DNA of 64,000 bases from an uncultured Alphaproteobacteria bacterium (GTDB taxonomy: Bacteria; Pseudomonadota; Alphaproteobacteria; RF32; CAG-239). The number at the start of each line of letters is the position of its first letter. Within the stretch, counting starts at the first letter, position 1. The position numbers were made by a program, and so were the translations under genes. Of the stretch, positions 49,612 through 59,608 are shown piece by piece. The stretch is from the NCBI GenBank assembly GCA_944391465.1, contig CALXTS010000001.1:112614-176613 (forward strand), read 5' to 3'. The notes beneath the pieces are model-generated. The model saw only the letters and a program-made list of their open reading frames with translations. It was not told the DNA's origin and ran no database searches.

Positions 49612-51048
49612 TTATTTTCTCCAGAAACTTTTAGTGCAGATAACTAAAATTGTCATAACCTCTAAACGTCCAAAAATCATAGTAAAAGCTAATATATATT
49701 TGGTAAAATCATTTAAACTTGAATAGTTTCCTGCAGGACCAATTATTTTTCCAATTCCGGGACCAGCGTTGGTTATGCATGCGATAACTCCGCTGAATGC
49801 TGTTTCAAAATCCAGTCCGGTCATAGCTATTAGTAATGTTAAAACAGTAATGGATGCAGCATATGCTGCTAAAAAGATAAATATAGATCCGGCAACTCCG
49901 GAACCAATATTTACGGTTCCTATTTTTAAGGGAAGCATTCTGTTGGGTTCTATCGTTCCTATTAAGCTCCGTTTTATTTGTGCAAAGACAATTTGCCAAC
50001 GATAGATTTTAATTGAACCGGAAGTTGAGCCTGTACAGCCTCCCGTTAAAGAAAAAACAAGAAATGCCGAGGCGGCAAAAGCTCCCCACTGCAAATAATC
50101 TGTTGAGCAAAAACCTGTAGTGGTTACGATAGATGTAATATTAAAAGCTGAATATCTTAGTGCGTCATCAAAATTATAGACGCCTTTCCAGGTTAGCCAA
50201 CAGCTCATAAATAAAATATAAACACATAAAACTTTTATAAATGCAATAACTTGTTCGGAGCGGAGTGTGTGCATATTTCTGTTTGCCAAAAAGCTATGAT
50301 AAAATGTCAGAGGTATTGCGCCTAAGAACATAAAGATGGTTATAATCCATTCTATAGCTGGACTGTTATAGTAACCTATGGAGTTATTTTTTGTAGATAA
50401 TCCTCCTGTCGCTATTGTTGCCAAAGAGTGGCAAATGGCATCAAACCATCCCATTCCTGCCAGCTTGAGTGATACAAGACAAGCTATATCTAACGTAATA
50501 TAAACCAAGATAATTCTTTTAGCTATGTAGCTTATTTTAGGCATAAATTTTTCGTTTACATCAGAATTTTCACGTTGGAATATCTGCATGCCTCCTATTC
50601 CTAAAATCGGAAGCATGGCGATTGCAAAAATAACAATTCCAACACCTCCTAATCCATTTAATAAGGCTCGCCACAGCAGAAGAGAACGAGGAAGAGCCTC
50701 AACATCAGCGTAAATGGTGGCTCCGGTGGTACTAATACCTGATGCCGCTTCAAATAATGCATCAGCTCCTGAACTTCCGTATAAAATAAAGGGAATTGCT
50801 GCCAGAATGGTCACGGCAATCCAGCTTATGGCTGTTAAAAGATAGGCTTGTTGGACGCTGATGCCTTTAATTTTGTTTCTATTGGCAAGAAAAAGCGAAA
50901 GTCCGATAAATACAGAAATTATTGATGAAGTTATAAAAATTGACCAGTTGCTGCGGGTATAATAAATATCAATGGCGGCCGGAAAAAGCATGGCCAGTCC
51001 TAAAACGCTGATAAAATAACCGCTTATCATCAAAACCGGCTGCCACAT
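49612..51048 (-). CDS. trkH: Trk-type potassium uptake protein TrkH
   Basis: 478 aa with the four-fold membrane-pore-membrane pattern of the Trk/Ktr/HKT channel family. The filter segments are GISTTGATIY (about 108), ATGGLSTKNN, TTTGFCSTD and NAGPGIG. It takes up K+ with a TrkA partner. The partner is not in this window, so the gene is separate from trkA. Confidence 0.88.
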   Translation of the reverse strand: MWQPVLMISGYFISVLGLAMLFPAAIDIYYTRSNWSIFITSSIISVFIGLSLFLANRNKIKGISVQQAYLLTAISWIAVTILAAIPFILYGSSGADALFEAASGISTTGATIYADVEALPRSLLLWRALLNGLGGVGIVIFAIAMLPILGIGGMQIFQRENSDVNEKFMPKISYIAKRIILVYITLDIACLVSLKLAGMGWFDAICHSLATIATGGLSTKNNSIGYYNSPAIEWIITIFMFLGAIPLTFYHSFLANRNMHTLRSEQVIAFIKVLCVYILFMSCWLTWKGVYNFDDALRYSAFNITSIVTTTGFCSTDYLQWGAFAASAFLVFSLTGGCTGSTSGSIKIYRWQIVFAQIKRSLIGTIEPNRMLPLKIGTVNIGSGVAGSIFIFLAAYAASITVLTLLIAMTGLDFETAFSGVIACITNAGPGIGKIIGPAGNYSSLNDFTKYILAFTMIFGRLEVMTILVICTKSFWRK

Positions 51049-51082
51049 AACGCGTCCCTCCTCTTTTAATTTTTATCAAAGA

Positions 51083-51862
51083 TTAGTCCAGAGCGACGTT
51101 TTTAGAGTATCCGCCGTCAACCATAGCTTTATTTATATTGATGTTACCGACAAAGCACATTCCGGTAGCTATTCCTTGATAGGTATAAGCATTGACTACG
51201 CAATTAACCGTTTTTCCTGAAATAATGTTTTTTAGCGCCAGATGTCCTTCTTGTCCTTTGGAGGTATTGGGATCAACATAAATACCATATAAAAATACGG
51301 TTTCTGTTCCGATTTTTAATTCATTTGCATTGATTGCCTCAGCTTCACCTGTGATATTAACCGGTTCATTTATATAATAAAGTGCCAGTTTTTTCTTCGG
51401 TTTGGGTTCTTCTGCAACTGGAACAACTTGAATACCCTGTTGTGTCTTGGTGCTTTTCATGATGTCTATTGCAACCAGAGATGATGAATCTTTGGCCTTT
51501 TCAAACATTTTGCGTCGCCCTTCTTTGGCCGGAATATTTGCAACTTCCGGAATAATGGTTGGCTCTAAACTTTGAGTAGTCGGTTGAGAAGGAAATTCGG
51601 GCATAACGACTTTGATTTTTTCATCAACGATTGATGAGGTTGAAGACCATAGTTTTTCAATTTGGTCTTTGTACCAAAGGTGAACTTCTGCCGGTTTAAC
51701 ACCTCTAAATGTCGGTGCAAGATATAAAATTGCCACAATTGCTATAAATACCAGCGGTTTACGAAACGGATACAGCAAAATAAATGCGGTTTTGTGCAAA
51801 ATTTTTGCTAAACCCGTGCTCGGACCGATGTTATCGGTTTCTCTGTTCTTTTTCCCAAACAT
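51083..51862 (-). CDS. Membrane-anchored SNase-like domain protein
   Basis: 259 aa. N-terminal membrane segment (about 30-50), a Pro-rich low-complexity periplasmic linker, and a C-terminal staphylococcal nuclease-like domain (about 170-259: ETVFLYGIYVDP, ALKNIISGKTVNCVVNAYTYQGIATGMCFV, then NINKAMVDGGYSKN). Key nuclease residues (Arg 35/Asp 40/Arg 87 equivalents) are not evident, so it may be a non-catalytic domain. It overlaps metG by one base. Confidence 0.65.
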   Translation of the reverse strand: MFGKKNRETDNIGPSTGLAKILHKTAFILLYPFRKPLVFIAIVAILYLAPTFRGVKPAEVHLWYKDQIEKLWSSTSSIVDEKIKVVMPEFPSQPTTQSLEPTIIPEVANIPAKEGRRKMFEKAKDSSSLVAIDIMKSTKTQQGIQVVPVAEEPKPKKKLALYYINEPVNITGEAEAINANELKIGTETVFLYGIYVDPNTSKGQEGHLALKNIISGKTVNCVVNAYTYQGIATGMCFVGNININKAMVDGGYSKNVALD

Positions 51863-53559
51863 TATTTACTGCTCCCATATTTTTCTTTTAATTCCTCAAT
51901 TTTTTCAGGTGTAATGCGCTCAAAGAGCATGTCTCCGACTTCAAATTTTTGTCCGGCGCTTAATGCTTTAATTTCTTCTGCGGCGTTAAAGTCTTTTAAT
52001 TTGATATTATCATCAAGTTGCAAACCAAGTTTTTTCATGATTTTCTCAGATGTTTCAGGCATTATCGGGGCTGAAAGAATTGCATAAATTCTGATTAAAT
52101 TGATGCAAGTGCGCAAAATGCAGGCCGCGCGTTTTTCATCTGTTTTGATGACGGTCCATGGTTCCGTAGCGGAAATATAATTATTTCCATCAACCCAAAT
52201 AGCTCTGAGTTCGTTTAAGGCTTTACGGAATTCAAGTTCGTTCATGTATTTTAGATAGTTGTTGATTTTTTCTTGTAAAGCAGTTGTTAATTCTTCTTCC
52301 GCGGTTGTGAATTCTCCGCCTTCAGGAATTTCTGTGCCGATTTTAGATGATGTCATTTTCAAGACACGAGAGACAAAATTTCCGAGTACTCCGTTCAAAT
52401 CTTTGTTAATTACGGATGCAAATAAATCAAAGCTGAATGAAGAATCAGAACTTTCCGGAGCGTTAGACATCAACCAATAGCGCCAATAATCTGCCGGAAA
52501 TTCTTTAACGGCATCTTCGGCAAAAATTCCTCTTTTTTCTGATTTGGAGAATTTGCCACCTTCATACGTTAGGTAGCTCATTCCCTTTAAGTAGTCAACC
52601 AATGTCCAATTTTCTTTGGTTCCGAGCAGAGTTGCCGGAAAAGATATGGAATGGAACGGAACATTGTCTTTTCCCATAAATTCAACATAGCGGACATCTT
52701 TAGCATCAAGCCACCAGTCTTTCCAATTACGAGTTTCGGGGTATTCATCTGCCCATTGTTTGGTAATGCCGATATAACCTATCGGAGCATCGAACCATAC
52801 ATAAAAAACTTTATCTTCAAATCCGGGCTTGTTTACCGGAAAACCCCATTTTAAATCACGGGTAATGCAACGTTCCTGGAGCCCTTCTTTAAGCCATTTT
52901 TGGGCAATGGAATATGCAACATCCGGCCAGAAAGGTTCTTTTGATTTTACCCATTCGGCGAGTTTGGCTTCTAACAAAGGTAATTTTAAGAACAGATGCT
53001 TGGTTTCTCTAACCTCAAGATTGGTTGAGCCGGAAATTGTTGAGCGAGGGTTAATCAGTTCTGTCGGATCAAGGACTTTGGTGCAGTTTTCGCATTGATC
53101 GCCTCTTGCCTTATCATAGCCGCAGTGCGGGCAAGTTCCGGTTACATAACGATCCGGCAGAAAACGGTTATCGTCAATTGAAAAAATTTGTTTGATGGAT
53201 TTTTCTTCAATATAGCCGTTTTTATCAAGTTGTTCAAAAATATGATATGTTATTTCTTGGTTTTGAGGGCTTGATGTCCGTCCAAAGTAGTCAAAAGATA
53301 GGTTGAAGGCTTTATATGCCTCTTTGTGGCGATTGTGGTATTTGGTGCAATATTCGCCGATATCCATTCCTTCTTTGGCGGCGCCGACTTCTGACGGGGT
53401 TCCGTGTTCATCTGTTCCGCAAATGTATAAAACCTCATTACCCATCATTCGCATGTATCTGGCATAAACATCTGAAGGAAGAAGACAACCAACCATGTGG
53501 CCAAGATGCGGCACTCCGTTTACATAGGGCAATGCTGAGGTAATTAAGATTTTAGACAT
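51862..53559 (-). CDS. metG: Methionyl-tRNA synthetase
   Basis: 565 aa. HIGH motif HLGH (18-21), KMSKS motif as KFSKS (about 342-346), zinc region CPHCGYDKARGDQCENC (about 145-161), four Cys. The C-terminal tRNA-binding beta-barrel is absent, a common short form. It charges initiator and elongator tRNA-Met. Confidence 0.95.
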   Translation of the reverse strand: MSKILITSALPYVNGVPHLGHMVGCLLPSDVYARYMRMMGNEVLYICGTDEHGTPSEVGAAKEGMDIGEYCTKYHNRHKEAYKAFNLSFDYFGRTSSPQNQEITYHIFEQLDKNGYIEEKSIKQIFSIDDNRFLPDRYVTGTCPHCGYDKARGDQCENCTKVLDPTELINPRSTISGSTNLEVRETKHLFLKLPLLEAKLAEWVKSKEPFWPDVAYSIAQKWLKEGLQERCITRDLKWGFPVNKPGFEDKVFYVWFDAPIGYIGITKQWADEYPETRNWKDWWLDAKDVRYVEFMGKDNVPFHSISFPATLLGTKENWTLVDYLKGMSYLTYEGGKFSKSEKRGIFAEDAVKEFPADYWRYWLMSNAPESSDSSFSFDLFASVINKDLNGVLGNFVSRVLKMTSSKIGTEIPEGGEFTTAEEELTTALQEKINNYLKYMNELEFRKALNELRAIWVDGNNYISATEPWTVIKTDEKRAACILRTCINLIRIYAILSAPIMPETSEKIMKKLGLQLDDNIKLKDFNAAEEIKALSAGQKFEVGDMLFERITPEKIEELKEKYGSSK

Positions 53560-53784
53560 TATATTTTTTACTCCGTTATTATTATTGATTTTGGATAAAT
53601 TTAACTTGCAAATATTACTATAATTAAAAAAATTCTCAAGATAAAAGATAGGCTTTTTAACTTTTTATACTAACATTGTTTATTTTAATGAAAATTTTGA
53701 CAAAATGTCTATTTACATCATGATAAAAATATGATATCTTCTTTGGCAGATGAAAAAAAATTAAAGAGAAATTATTAATAACCA

Positions 53785-53800
53785 GAGGGGACCGCCCCTC
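53785..53800. repeat. GC-rich hairpin in the leader of the LpxA-like gene
   Basis: GAGGGG ACCG CCCCTC, perfect stem of 6 bp in an otherwise very AT-rich leader, 40 bp upstream of the likely start. The left arm itself looks like a ribosome site, so pairing could hide it. It might also be a remnant of a terminator. Confidence 0.4.
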
Positions 53801-53839
53801 ACTAAAATAAAAAAATATATGGATACAAAAAGGAATTTG

Positions 53840-54751
53840 GTGGCACAGACCGCCGTTATTGATGCTGCAGCAATAATTGCTTCTCAGAACAAAATCGACC
53901 ACTTCTGCGTGGTTGAAGGCGCAGTTAAAATAGGAGCAGAAAATACTATTGCTCCGGGGTGTATTATCCGGGGTGACCGTACAAAAATCGGTGATAAGAA
54001 CGCTTTGTTGGCCGGTGTAAAAATCGGTTATGGGCCGAAAGATATCGGCGACCCATTCTATAAAGGGGGTATTGAAATTGGTAATGGTAATTTCTTTGGG
54101 GAAGGAACCATTATCAACTGCGGAGAAGCTGATAAATTCCGCGGTGATATAACGAGGGTTGGAAACCGATTGTTTTGTATGGGCATGGTTTCCATAGCCC
54201 ATAACTGCCAAATCGGATTTTCAGAACATCTAGAGCCGGCTGAAGGTGTCGATTATGACACAATAATAAGCACCGGCTCTCGCTTGGCCGGTTTTACTAC
54301 CGTTAAGCTCGGAGCTAATCTGGGCTTAAATACAATCTGTCACCAGTTCTCATGGATTGGTGAAGGTGCCATGGTAGGTGCCGGAACAACGATTGTTCGG
54401 GATGTGCCGCCATTCGCAAAGGTAGTGAAATCTCGTATTTGCGGTTTCAATCAGCGAACACTGCAAAGATATTGCGGAATGTCTTCCGCAGAAGACTTTG
54501 CGATTATAGGGCAAGTGATGAAGCTGATTGCAGGGTTGCCTGCGGCACCGAAGCCTTTATCCGATGATGCAACAGAGGTAGAAAAGGCAACGTATGCCAA
54601 GCTCAGCGACAAGTTGGCTGAGGTTCAGGGGTTAATCCTTGATGCCAAAGCCGGCAGCCAGAGCGAGCCACTGCTGAAGGCGTTGCTTGTCATCAATAAC
54701 TTCATAACGTCGCCGCGAAATGGCCGCAGTATTATGAAGTATAAAGAGTAA
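53840..54751 (+). CDS. LpxA-like left-handed beta-helix acyltransferase
   Basis: 303 aa. Hexapeptide-repeat beta-helix from residue 3 to about 190, with the LpxA-type catalytic His in SIAHNCQIG (about 119-127). The C-terminal helical region (about 190-303) is longer than in LpxA of E. coli (262 aa). The start is the GTG at 53840 (AAAAAGG upstream), so that the protein begins VAQTAVIDAAAII, as is typical; an ATG seven codons earlier has no ribosome site. It would make the first step of lipid A synthesis, or acylate a related UDP-sugar. It is outside the usual lpxD-fabZ-lpxA-lpxB operon and less AT-rich than its neighbours. Confidence 0.7.
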   Translation: MAQTAVIDAAAIIASQNKIDHFCVVEGAVKIGAENTIAPGCIIRGDRTKIGDKNALLAGVKIGYGPKDIGDPFYKGGIEIGNGNFFGEGTIINCGEADKFRGDITRVGNRLFCMGMVSIAHNCQIGFSEHLEPAEGVDYDTIISTGSRLAGFTTVKLGANLGLNTICHQFSWIGEGAMVGAGTTIVRDVPPFAKVVKSRICGFNQRTLQRYCGMSSAEDFAIIGQVMKLIAGLPAAPKPLSDDATEVEKATYAKLSDKLAEVQGLILDAKAGSQSEPLLKALLVINNFITSPRNGRSIMKYKE

Positions 54752-54775
54752 AAAATTTTTTTGCTCATGATAGAT

Positions 54776-54817
54776 AAAGAGTGTCCGGCTGTAAAAGGCC
54801 GAGGCACTCTTTTTTTG
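54776..54817 (+). terminator. Intrinsic terminator
   Basis: AAAGAGTG / CACTCTTT with an inner CGGC / GCCG, then T-run on the + strand. Confidence 0.8.
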
Positions 54818-54838
54818 TCTTTATCATAAAGATATCGT

Positions 54839-55999
54839 TTATCTAATTGCATCCCTGATAATACAAGCGGCATCTTCCGTGCTTAAGCAAACAGGATCTA
54901 GTTCGTAAAGGCTGCCCATGGCTTCAAAAGAATTTGCTGCTAATTTCTCAGCTTCTTCTTTCTTTATTCCCCAATCAGATAGTTTTAAATCTCCTAAACC
55001 GATGTTTTGAATCAACTCTTTTAGAGCCTCAATAAATTCTTCCGCTTGTTCGCCTTTCTTTCCCATGGCGCGCGCTATATCTTTGTAGCGTTGTTCTACT
55101 TTTGCTTTGTCTTTTTTTAACATGTATGAAAAATATGAAACTGACAAGGCAACCAATCCCGCACCGTGAGGAAGATCCGGATAAAAGGCAGATAAAGAAT
55201 GTTCCATTGAATGTTCAGAAATGCAGCAAGAAGTGCTTTCTACCATTCCGGCCTCGGTACTTGCCCAAGCGACATTTTCTCTGGCTTGTAAATCTTCTCC
55301 GTTTTTAACGGCTTTCGGAAGATATTTGGTTATCAGACTAATTGCGTTTAAGGCAAGCATATCGCTTGTTGGTTGCGCAACTTGTGCCAGATATCCTTCA
55401 ACACTGTGAAAAAAGGCATCCATTCCTTGATATGCCGTTAATTTTGCCGGAACAGAAACCATTAGTTCCGGATCAATTATGGACAGTACAGGAAAAAGCT
55501 CTTTAATCCCAAAACCTATTTTTTCATTTGTTTGCGGATTGGTAATTACTGTCCACGGGTCAGCCTCCGTCCCCGTTCCTGCCGTGGTCGGAATGGCAAT
55601 TATCGGGAGTACTTCTTCACTTATTTTCTTGCCACCCTTGATGTAATCCCAATAGGTTCCCTGATTATTAACCATCATTGCGATTGATTTGGCGCTGTCT
55701 ATGGCACTGCCGCCGCCTAAACCGATAATAAAATCACAGTTTTCATTACGGGCAAGTTCTGCTGCTTCCATTACATGTGCTTCTATCGGGTTGGGTAAAA
55801 TTTTATCAAAGACAATAGATTCTGCTCCGTTTTGCTGTAAATATTCTTGTACTCGAGCCAGATATCCCAAATTGCGCATGGATTTTCCGTTTGTGATAAC
55901 AATTAAGGCTTTTTTGCCGGGTAATTCTATCTTAGAAAGTTCTTCAAGGCGTTTACATCCAAATAAAAGTTTGGTCGGCATGAAAAAATCAAAATGCAT
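54839..55999 (-). CDS. Iron-dependent alcohol dehydrogenase
   Basis: 386 aa. NAD-binding loop GLGGGSAIDSAK (about 94-105), PTTAGTGTEAD (about 135-146) and the three His with Asp (SEHSMEHSLSAFYPDLPHGAGL around 255-277) for the iron. It matches the group III iron alcohol dehydrogenase family, NAD(P)-dependent. Substrate (ethanol, butanol, lactaldehyde or 1,3-propanediol) unknown. No clear terminator downstream; a convergent gene with a terminator lies opposite. Confidence 0.86.
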   Translation of the reverse strand: MHFDFFMPTKLLFGCKRLEELSKIELPGKKALIVITNGKSMRNLGYLARVQEYLQQNGAESIVFDKILPNPIEAHVMEAAELARNENCDFIIGLGGGSAIDSAKSIAMMVNNQGTYWDYIKGGKKISEEVLPIIAIPTTAGTGTEADPWTVITNPQTNEKIGFGIKELFPVLSIIDPELMVSVPAKLTAYQGMDAFFHSVEGYLAQVAQPTSDMLALNAISLITKYLPKAVKNGEDLQARENVAWASTEAGMVESTSCCISEHSMEHSLSAFYPDLPHGAGLVALSVSYFSYMLKKDKAKVEQRYKDIARAMGKKGEQAEEFIEALKELIQNIGLGDLKLSDWGIKKEEAEKLAANSFEAMGSLYELDPVCLSTEDAACIIRDAIR

Positions 56000-56077
56000 C
56001 TTAATTATTCCTCCTTTGATATTTTTAATAATTTAATACTGTTTGTATATATAGGTTTTGCAAATTTCTGCTTCAAG

Positions 56078-56935
56078 CTATGCTTTTTTTCTTAAAAATT
56101 CAGGGAGGTCCGTTAAACGCGATGCTCCGGCGGCTCTTATGTGTCCGCCTCCTCCGAATTCTGCCGCAATCTTTGAAACATCAACCCCGTCCTTAGAGGT
56201 GTAAAATGATAAATTCCAAGTGTTTTTCTTATTCATAAAAAAGTTACACATGAAATCATATTCCTCAATATTGGGTACGGAATCAAAAAATTCCGAATAT
56301 CCTTGCGGCATGTTGGCGCAAATGCAACGATATCCTTTATATGAACTTTCAAATGCCATGCTTCTAACCAATCGAATGTTCCGAACTTTAATCCATGATA
56401 ATATGGCTTTTCCTTTTTCTACGGTTGCGTCAATATCAAGTTTATCTGAAAAAATATCATTCCATATCGGATCTGAAGGGCGATTGACTCCCAATGATTG
56501 AACAGCATATTCAAACGGACGCACTCTTGAATCTCTTAAATCAAAAATATCGTTCAATCCCAAGAGTTTTACACCTTCCGGCAACGGTTTATCCGGATAA
56601 AAATATTCCCATGTGAGGCAGAGCGCAGCCGTGCCGATACGGCGCAATCCTTTAATCGGCTGATGTGTCCCTTGTTTCATCGCTTCATCATATTCATTAA
56701 TAACCGAAGCGTGATGATCTATCCATGTAAAATCTTTGCTTTGGCTGAGTTCAAACATAAAGTTTAGAGGTAAAGCTATATCGCAAACAATGATTTTATC
56801 ATGCTTTTTTATGTCATCAAAAGGAATTTCCATGTCATGATTCAAACCTAAAAATTCTATTTCTGGGTAAACACTTTTGACAATGGCGGCGGAACCTTTG
56901 CCGTCATGGTCTGCAATATGGTAAATACACAACAT
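56078..56935 (-). CDS. DHH-family phosphoesterase (NrnB-like)
   Basis: 285 aa. HxADHDGKGSA at the N-terminus (Asp ligands), DHH-type IDHHAS at about 72-77, and DHHA1 ending GGGGHIRAAG (about 263-272). This layout without a transmembrane or CBS domain fits oligoribonuclease/NrnB-type nucleases, which clear short RNA oligos or pAp. First of a - strand run with MBL, TatD and HolB genes. Confidence 0.75.
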   Translation of the reverse strand: MLCIYHIADHDGKGSAAIVKSVYPEIEFLGLNHDMEIPFDDIKKHDKIIVCDIALPLNFMFELSQSKDFTWIDHHASVINEYDEAMKQGTHQPIKGLRRIGTAALCLTWEYFYPDKPLPEGVKLLGLNDIFDLRDSRVRPFEYAVQSLGVNRPSDPIWNDIFSDKLDIDATVEKGKAILSWIKVRNIRLVRSMAFESSYKGYRCICANMPQGYSEFFDSVPNIEEYDFMCNFFMNKKNTWNLSFYTSKDGVDVSKIAAEFGGGGHIRAAGASRLTDLPEFLRKKA

Positions 56936-56948
56936 TTTTTCTTCCTTT

Positions 56949-57740
56949 TTATTCTTTTAGTTCAATAATCATATTATCATAAGCCGGGTATACGTTCTTT
57001 GGGGTCAACGCATTAATTTCATCATAATCGCATTCGCTGGCCATGTGGTTTAGTATAGTTTTTTCAGGGTTAATTTTTTCTATATACTGCAAGATTGTTT
57101 CTAATCCGGCATGAAATCTTTTTTCTTCAGGGGTTGTTAACGGCATAATCAGCAATTTCGGACGTTGTTTGATTTGTTCAAGGCCTTTGTCATCAATGGC
57201 TCGAAAATCCGCAATATGAACTATCTCGCCGTCATTAAAAATATACCCCGTTGTCGGCATATTATGTCCGAGAAGTTTTATCGGTGTGATTTTGGTTTCT
57301 TTAATGTAAAAAGTCTCATTGGGCGTGATTTGGTGCGGTATTAGGCTTGCTCTTAAAATGCAATCCCCTTTTCTGCCCGGTTCGGCCAAAAGGTAGTCAA
57401 AGCGTTGTTGAATATATTCCATTGTTATCGGACAACCGTAAATATCCAGACTGTCTTGATTGATTCTGTTTATCTCTCTTAAATCATCAATTCCGTGCAA
57501 GTGGTCTGCGTGGGCATGGGTGTAAAGAACCGCATCCAAATAATTTATCTGATTGGTTATCAGTTGCTGGCGCAAATCCGGCGATGTATCAATCAGAATT
57601 TGACTATCCGGAAATTCATAATATGTTGAGGTACGGATACGTCTATTTTTTTTGTTTTCGGGATTGCAATTTCCCCATCCGCAACATAACGACGGAACGC
57701 CGGGAGCCGCTCCTGCTCCCAAAATAACGACTTTAGTCAT
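56949..57740 (-). CDS. PhnP-like metallo-beta-lactamase fold hydrolase
   Basis: 263 aa. Zinc motif HAHADHLHGID (about 75-85), Asp in TTGYIFNDG and His in LNHMASE. The N-terminal zinc-ribbon-like Cys and GAGAAPGVPS start are typical of PhnP/MBL phosphodiesterases. It could open cyclic phosphates; other phn genes are not present. Ends 8 bp inside the TatD gene. Confidence 0.78.
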   Translation of the reverse strand: MTKVVILGAGAAPGVPSLCCGWGNCNPENKKNRRIRTSTYYEFPDSQILIDTSPDLRQQLITNQINYLDAVLYTHAHADHLHGIDDLREINRINQDSLDIYGCPITMEYIQQRFDYLLAEPGRKGDCILRASLIPHQITPNETFYIKETKITPIKLLGHNMPTTGYIFNDGEIVHIADFRAIDDKGLEQIKQRPKLLIMPLTTPEEKRFHAGLETILQYIEKINPEKTILNHMASECDYDEINALTPKNVYPAYDNMIIELKE

Positions 57741-58536
57741 TGCAGTAGTCTCTCCTTCCCTTATCGCTTGCTTTTCGGAAGAGATTGCAGAAATTATCCG
57801 ATGTCAGTTGTGCTAATTTATCAAAGTCCATATTGCGGATTTGTGCCAACTTTTCCGCAGTGTGTTTTACAAATCCCGGTTCATTTCTGCGTCCACGCAT
57901 CGGAACCGGTGCAAGATACGGAGAATCTGTTTCTATTAATAATCTATCTTCAGGTATTTTAGCAAAAATTTCTCGCAAATCTCCGCATTTGTTAAATGTT
58001 ATCATTCCCGAAGCTGAAATATAAAAACCTATTTCCAATGCAAAATCTGCCAGTTTTTGAGATGAGCTGAAGCAATGGATAACTCCCGTAAAAATCTTTT
58101 CTTTGTAGGCTCGTCCCAACTCTTTTATCATATCATCATCAGATTCGCGGTTATGAATAATCAGCGGGAGTCCGGTTTCTTGTGCCGCAATAATGTGTTC
58201 ATTAAGCAATTTGATTTGCAAATCTCTGGGGGCATAGTCGTAATAATAGTCTAATCCGGTTTCTCCGATGCCAATTACTTTTTTATGTTCGGTTTTATCT
58301 ATTAAGTCTTGTGCTATTAGATTGGGATATTCTGATGCATTATGCGGATGAACGCCGACTGCGGCATAAACAAAAGGATATTTTTCAGATAAAGCTAATT
58401 GATTTTCAAGTTCTGCAAGATTATTTCCTGCATTTAAAATCATATTAACTCCGTTTTCACGGGCTCTGTCTATTATTTCATCCATGTCATCTTCAAAATC
58501 ATTAAAATCTAAGTGGCAGTGACTGTCAACCAGCAT
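57733..58536 (-). CDS. tatD: TatD-family deoxyribonuclease
   Basis: 267 aa. Metal motif DSHCHLD (4-10), Glu in GIGETGLDYYY (about 93), His in VIHNRESDDDM (about 129) and HCFS (about 155), Asp in LIETDSPYLAP (about 205). It is a 3'-5' DNase/RNase, metal-dependent. Followed 11 bases on by holB in the order metG/tmk/holB/tatD known in proteobacteria. Confidence 0.92.
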   Translation of the reverse strand: MLVDSHCHLDFNDFEDDMDEIIDRARENGVNMILNAGNNLAELENQLALSEKYPFVYAAVGVHPHNASEYPNLIAQDLIDKTEHKKVIGIGETGLDYYYDYAPRDLQIKLLNEHIIAAQETGLPLIIHNRESDDDMIKELGRAYKEKIFTGVIHCFSSSQKLADFALEIGFYISASGMITFNKCGDLREIFAKIPEDRLLIETDSPYLAPVPMRGRRNEPGFVKHTAEKLAQIRNMDFDKLAQLTSDNFCNLFRKASDKGRRDYCND

Positions 58537-58546
58537 GTTCTTTCCT

Positions 58547-59608
58547 TTACATTGTTTTGCATATTGAGGCTAAAATATTTATTATGGCTTGTTTTTTATC
58601 AAGATTCAGTCTTTCAACCTCTGAAAATGTTTTTATGATGTTTTCCCAGCACTGAGCAAACTCAGCTATTCTTCCGGAATCTTTGATGTTTTCACTCATA
58701 AATTTTAATATGAGTTCTTGTGTGAGCGCATAATCTTCTTCTGTTGAGGTTGCTTTTGTGGCAAAATCCATTATATCGGCTATTCTAAAATTATTTCCCG
58801 ATAACAATATTCCGCATAATGCTTCATAGTGCATTGCAGCATCATTATCTACATAACTCAAGGCTTTTCCTATGCTTCCGGAAGAAATCTTGGTTATCTT
58901 TTTTATTGTATTTTCGTTTAGCTCGGGGCGGTATCGTCTTAATAAACTTGCTACTTGATTATCCTCTAAAGGTTTTAGCTGTAATTTGGCACAGCGTGAT
59001 TTTATTGTCGGTAAAAGTTTATTAGGGTTGTGGCTTATCAGTAACATCAGAGCTTTGTGCGGCGGTTCTTCCAAAATTTTCAGAACAGCATTGGCTGATG
59101 CGGGATTCATGTCATCAATACTATCAATAATGACAATTCTCCACCCATCATTACTCGAACGTTTGGAAAAAAATTCATTTATCGTGCGGACATCATCAAC
59201 TCGGATAAATGCAGATTTTTTTAATCCTTTCATTTCTTCTGAGGATAACTGCTCTCCTTCATTGATGGCTTTTATTATTTTGCGGCGATCCGTATCGGTG
59301 TAATCTCGTTCTATTATCTTTAAGTCGGGATGAGAATTTCCGGTTACTTGTTTGAATATCGGTGATGTCGGAGAAATATCCAGCGATGTATAACTTTCTT
59401 TTTTTGAAATATCCGCACTCAATAAAAAACGAGCCAGTTTGTATGCTAAAGTTGCCTTGCCAATTCCCTCAATTCCACTGATTAACCAAGAATTGTGAAG
59501 GGAATTGTTTTTCCATGCCTGAAGAAACATTGCCTGTGCTTCATCATGTCCAAGCAGATAACTGTTATTTTTGGGAGATATATCGCAGATATTCGTATCT
59601 TCCGGCAT
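58547..59608 (-). CDS. holB: DNA polymerase III delta' subunit
   Basis: 353 aa. P-loop-like SGIEGIGKATLA (about 43-54), an AAA+ core with VDDVRTINEFF (about 130) and NAVLKILEEPP (about 170-181), SRC motif (LPTIKSRCAKL, about 207), and a C-terminal helical domain. It loads the sliding clamp with DnaX and HolA. The overlap-free junction with tmk (1 bp) is the standard tmk-holB pair. Confidence 0.9.
   Translation of the reverse strand: MPEDTNICDISPKNNSYLLGHDEAQAMFLQAWKNNSLHNSWLISGIEGIGKATLAYKLARFLLSADISKKESYTSLDISPTSPIFKQVTGNSHPDLKIIERDYTDTDRRKIIKAINEGEQLSSEEMKGLKKSAFIRVDDVRTINEFFSKRSSNDGWRIVIIDSIDDMNPASANAVLKILEEPPHKALMLLISHNPNKLLPTIKSRCAKLQLKPLEDNQVASLLRRYRPELNENTIKKITKISSGSIGKALSYVDNDAAMHYEALCGILLSGNNFRIADIMDFATKATSTEEDYALTQELILKFMSENIKDSGRIAEFAQCWENIIKTFSEVERLNLDKKQAIINILASICKTM

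Noticed and set aside
53785..53800. Terminator for metG leader side
   Set aside because: The hairpin has no T-run on either strand in the right place, and metG is transcribed away from it.
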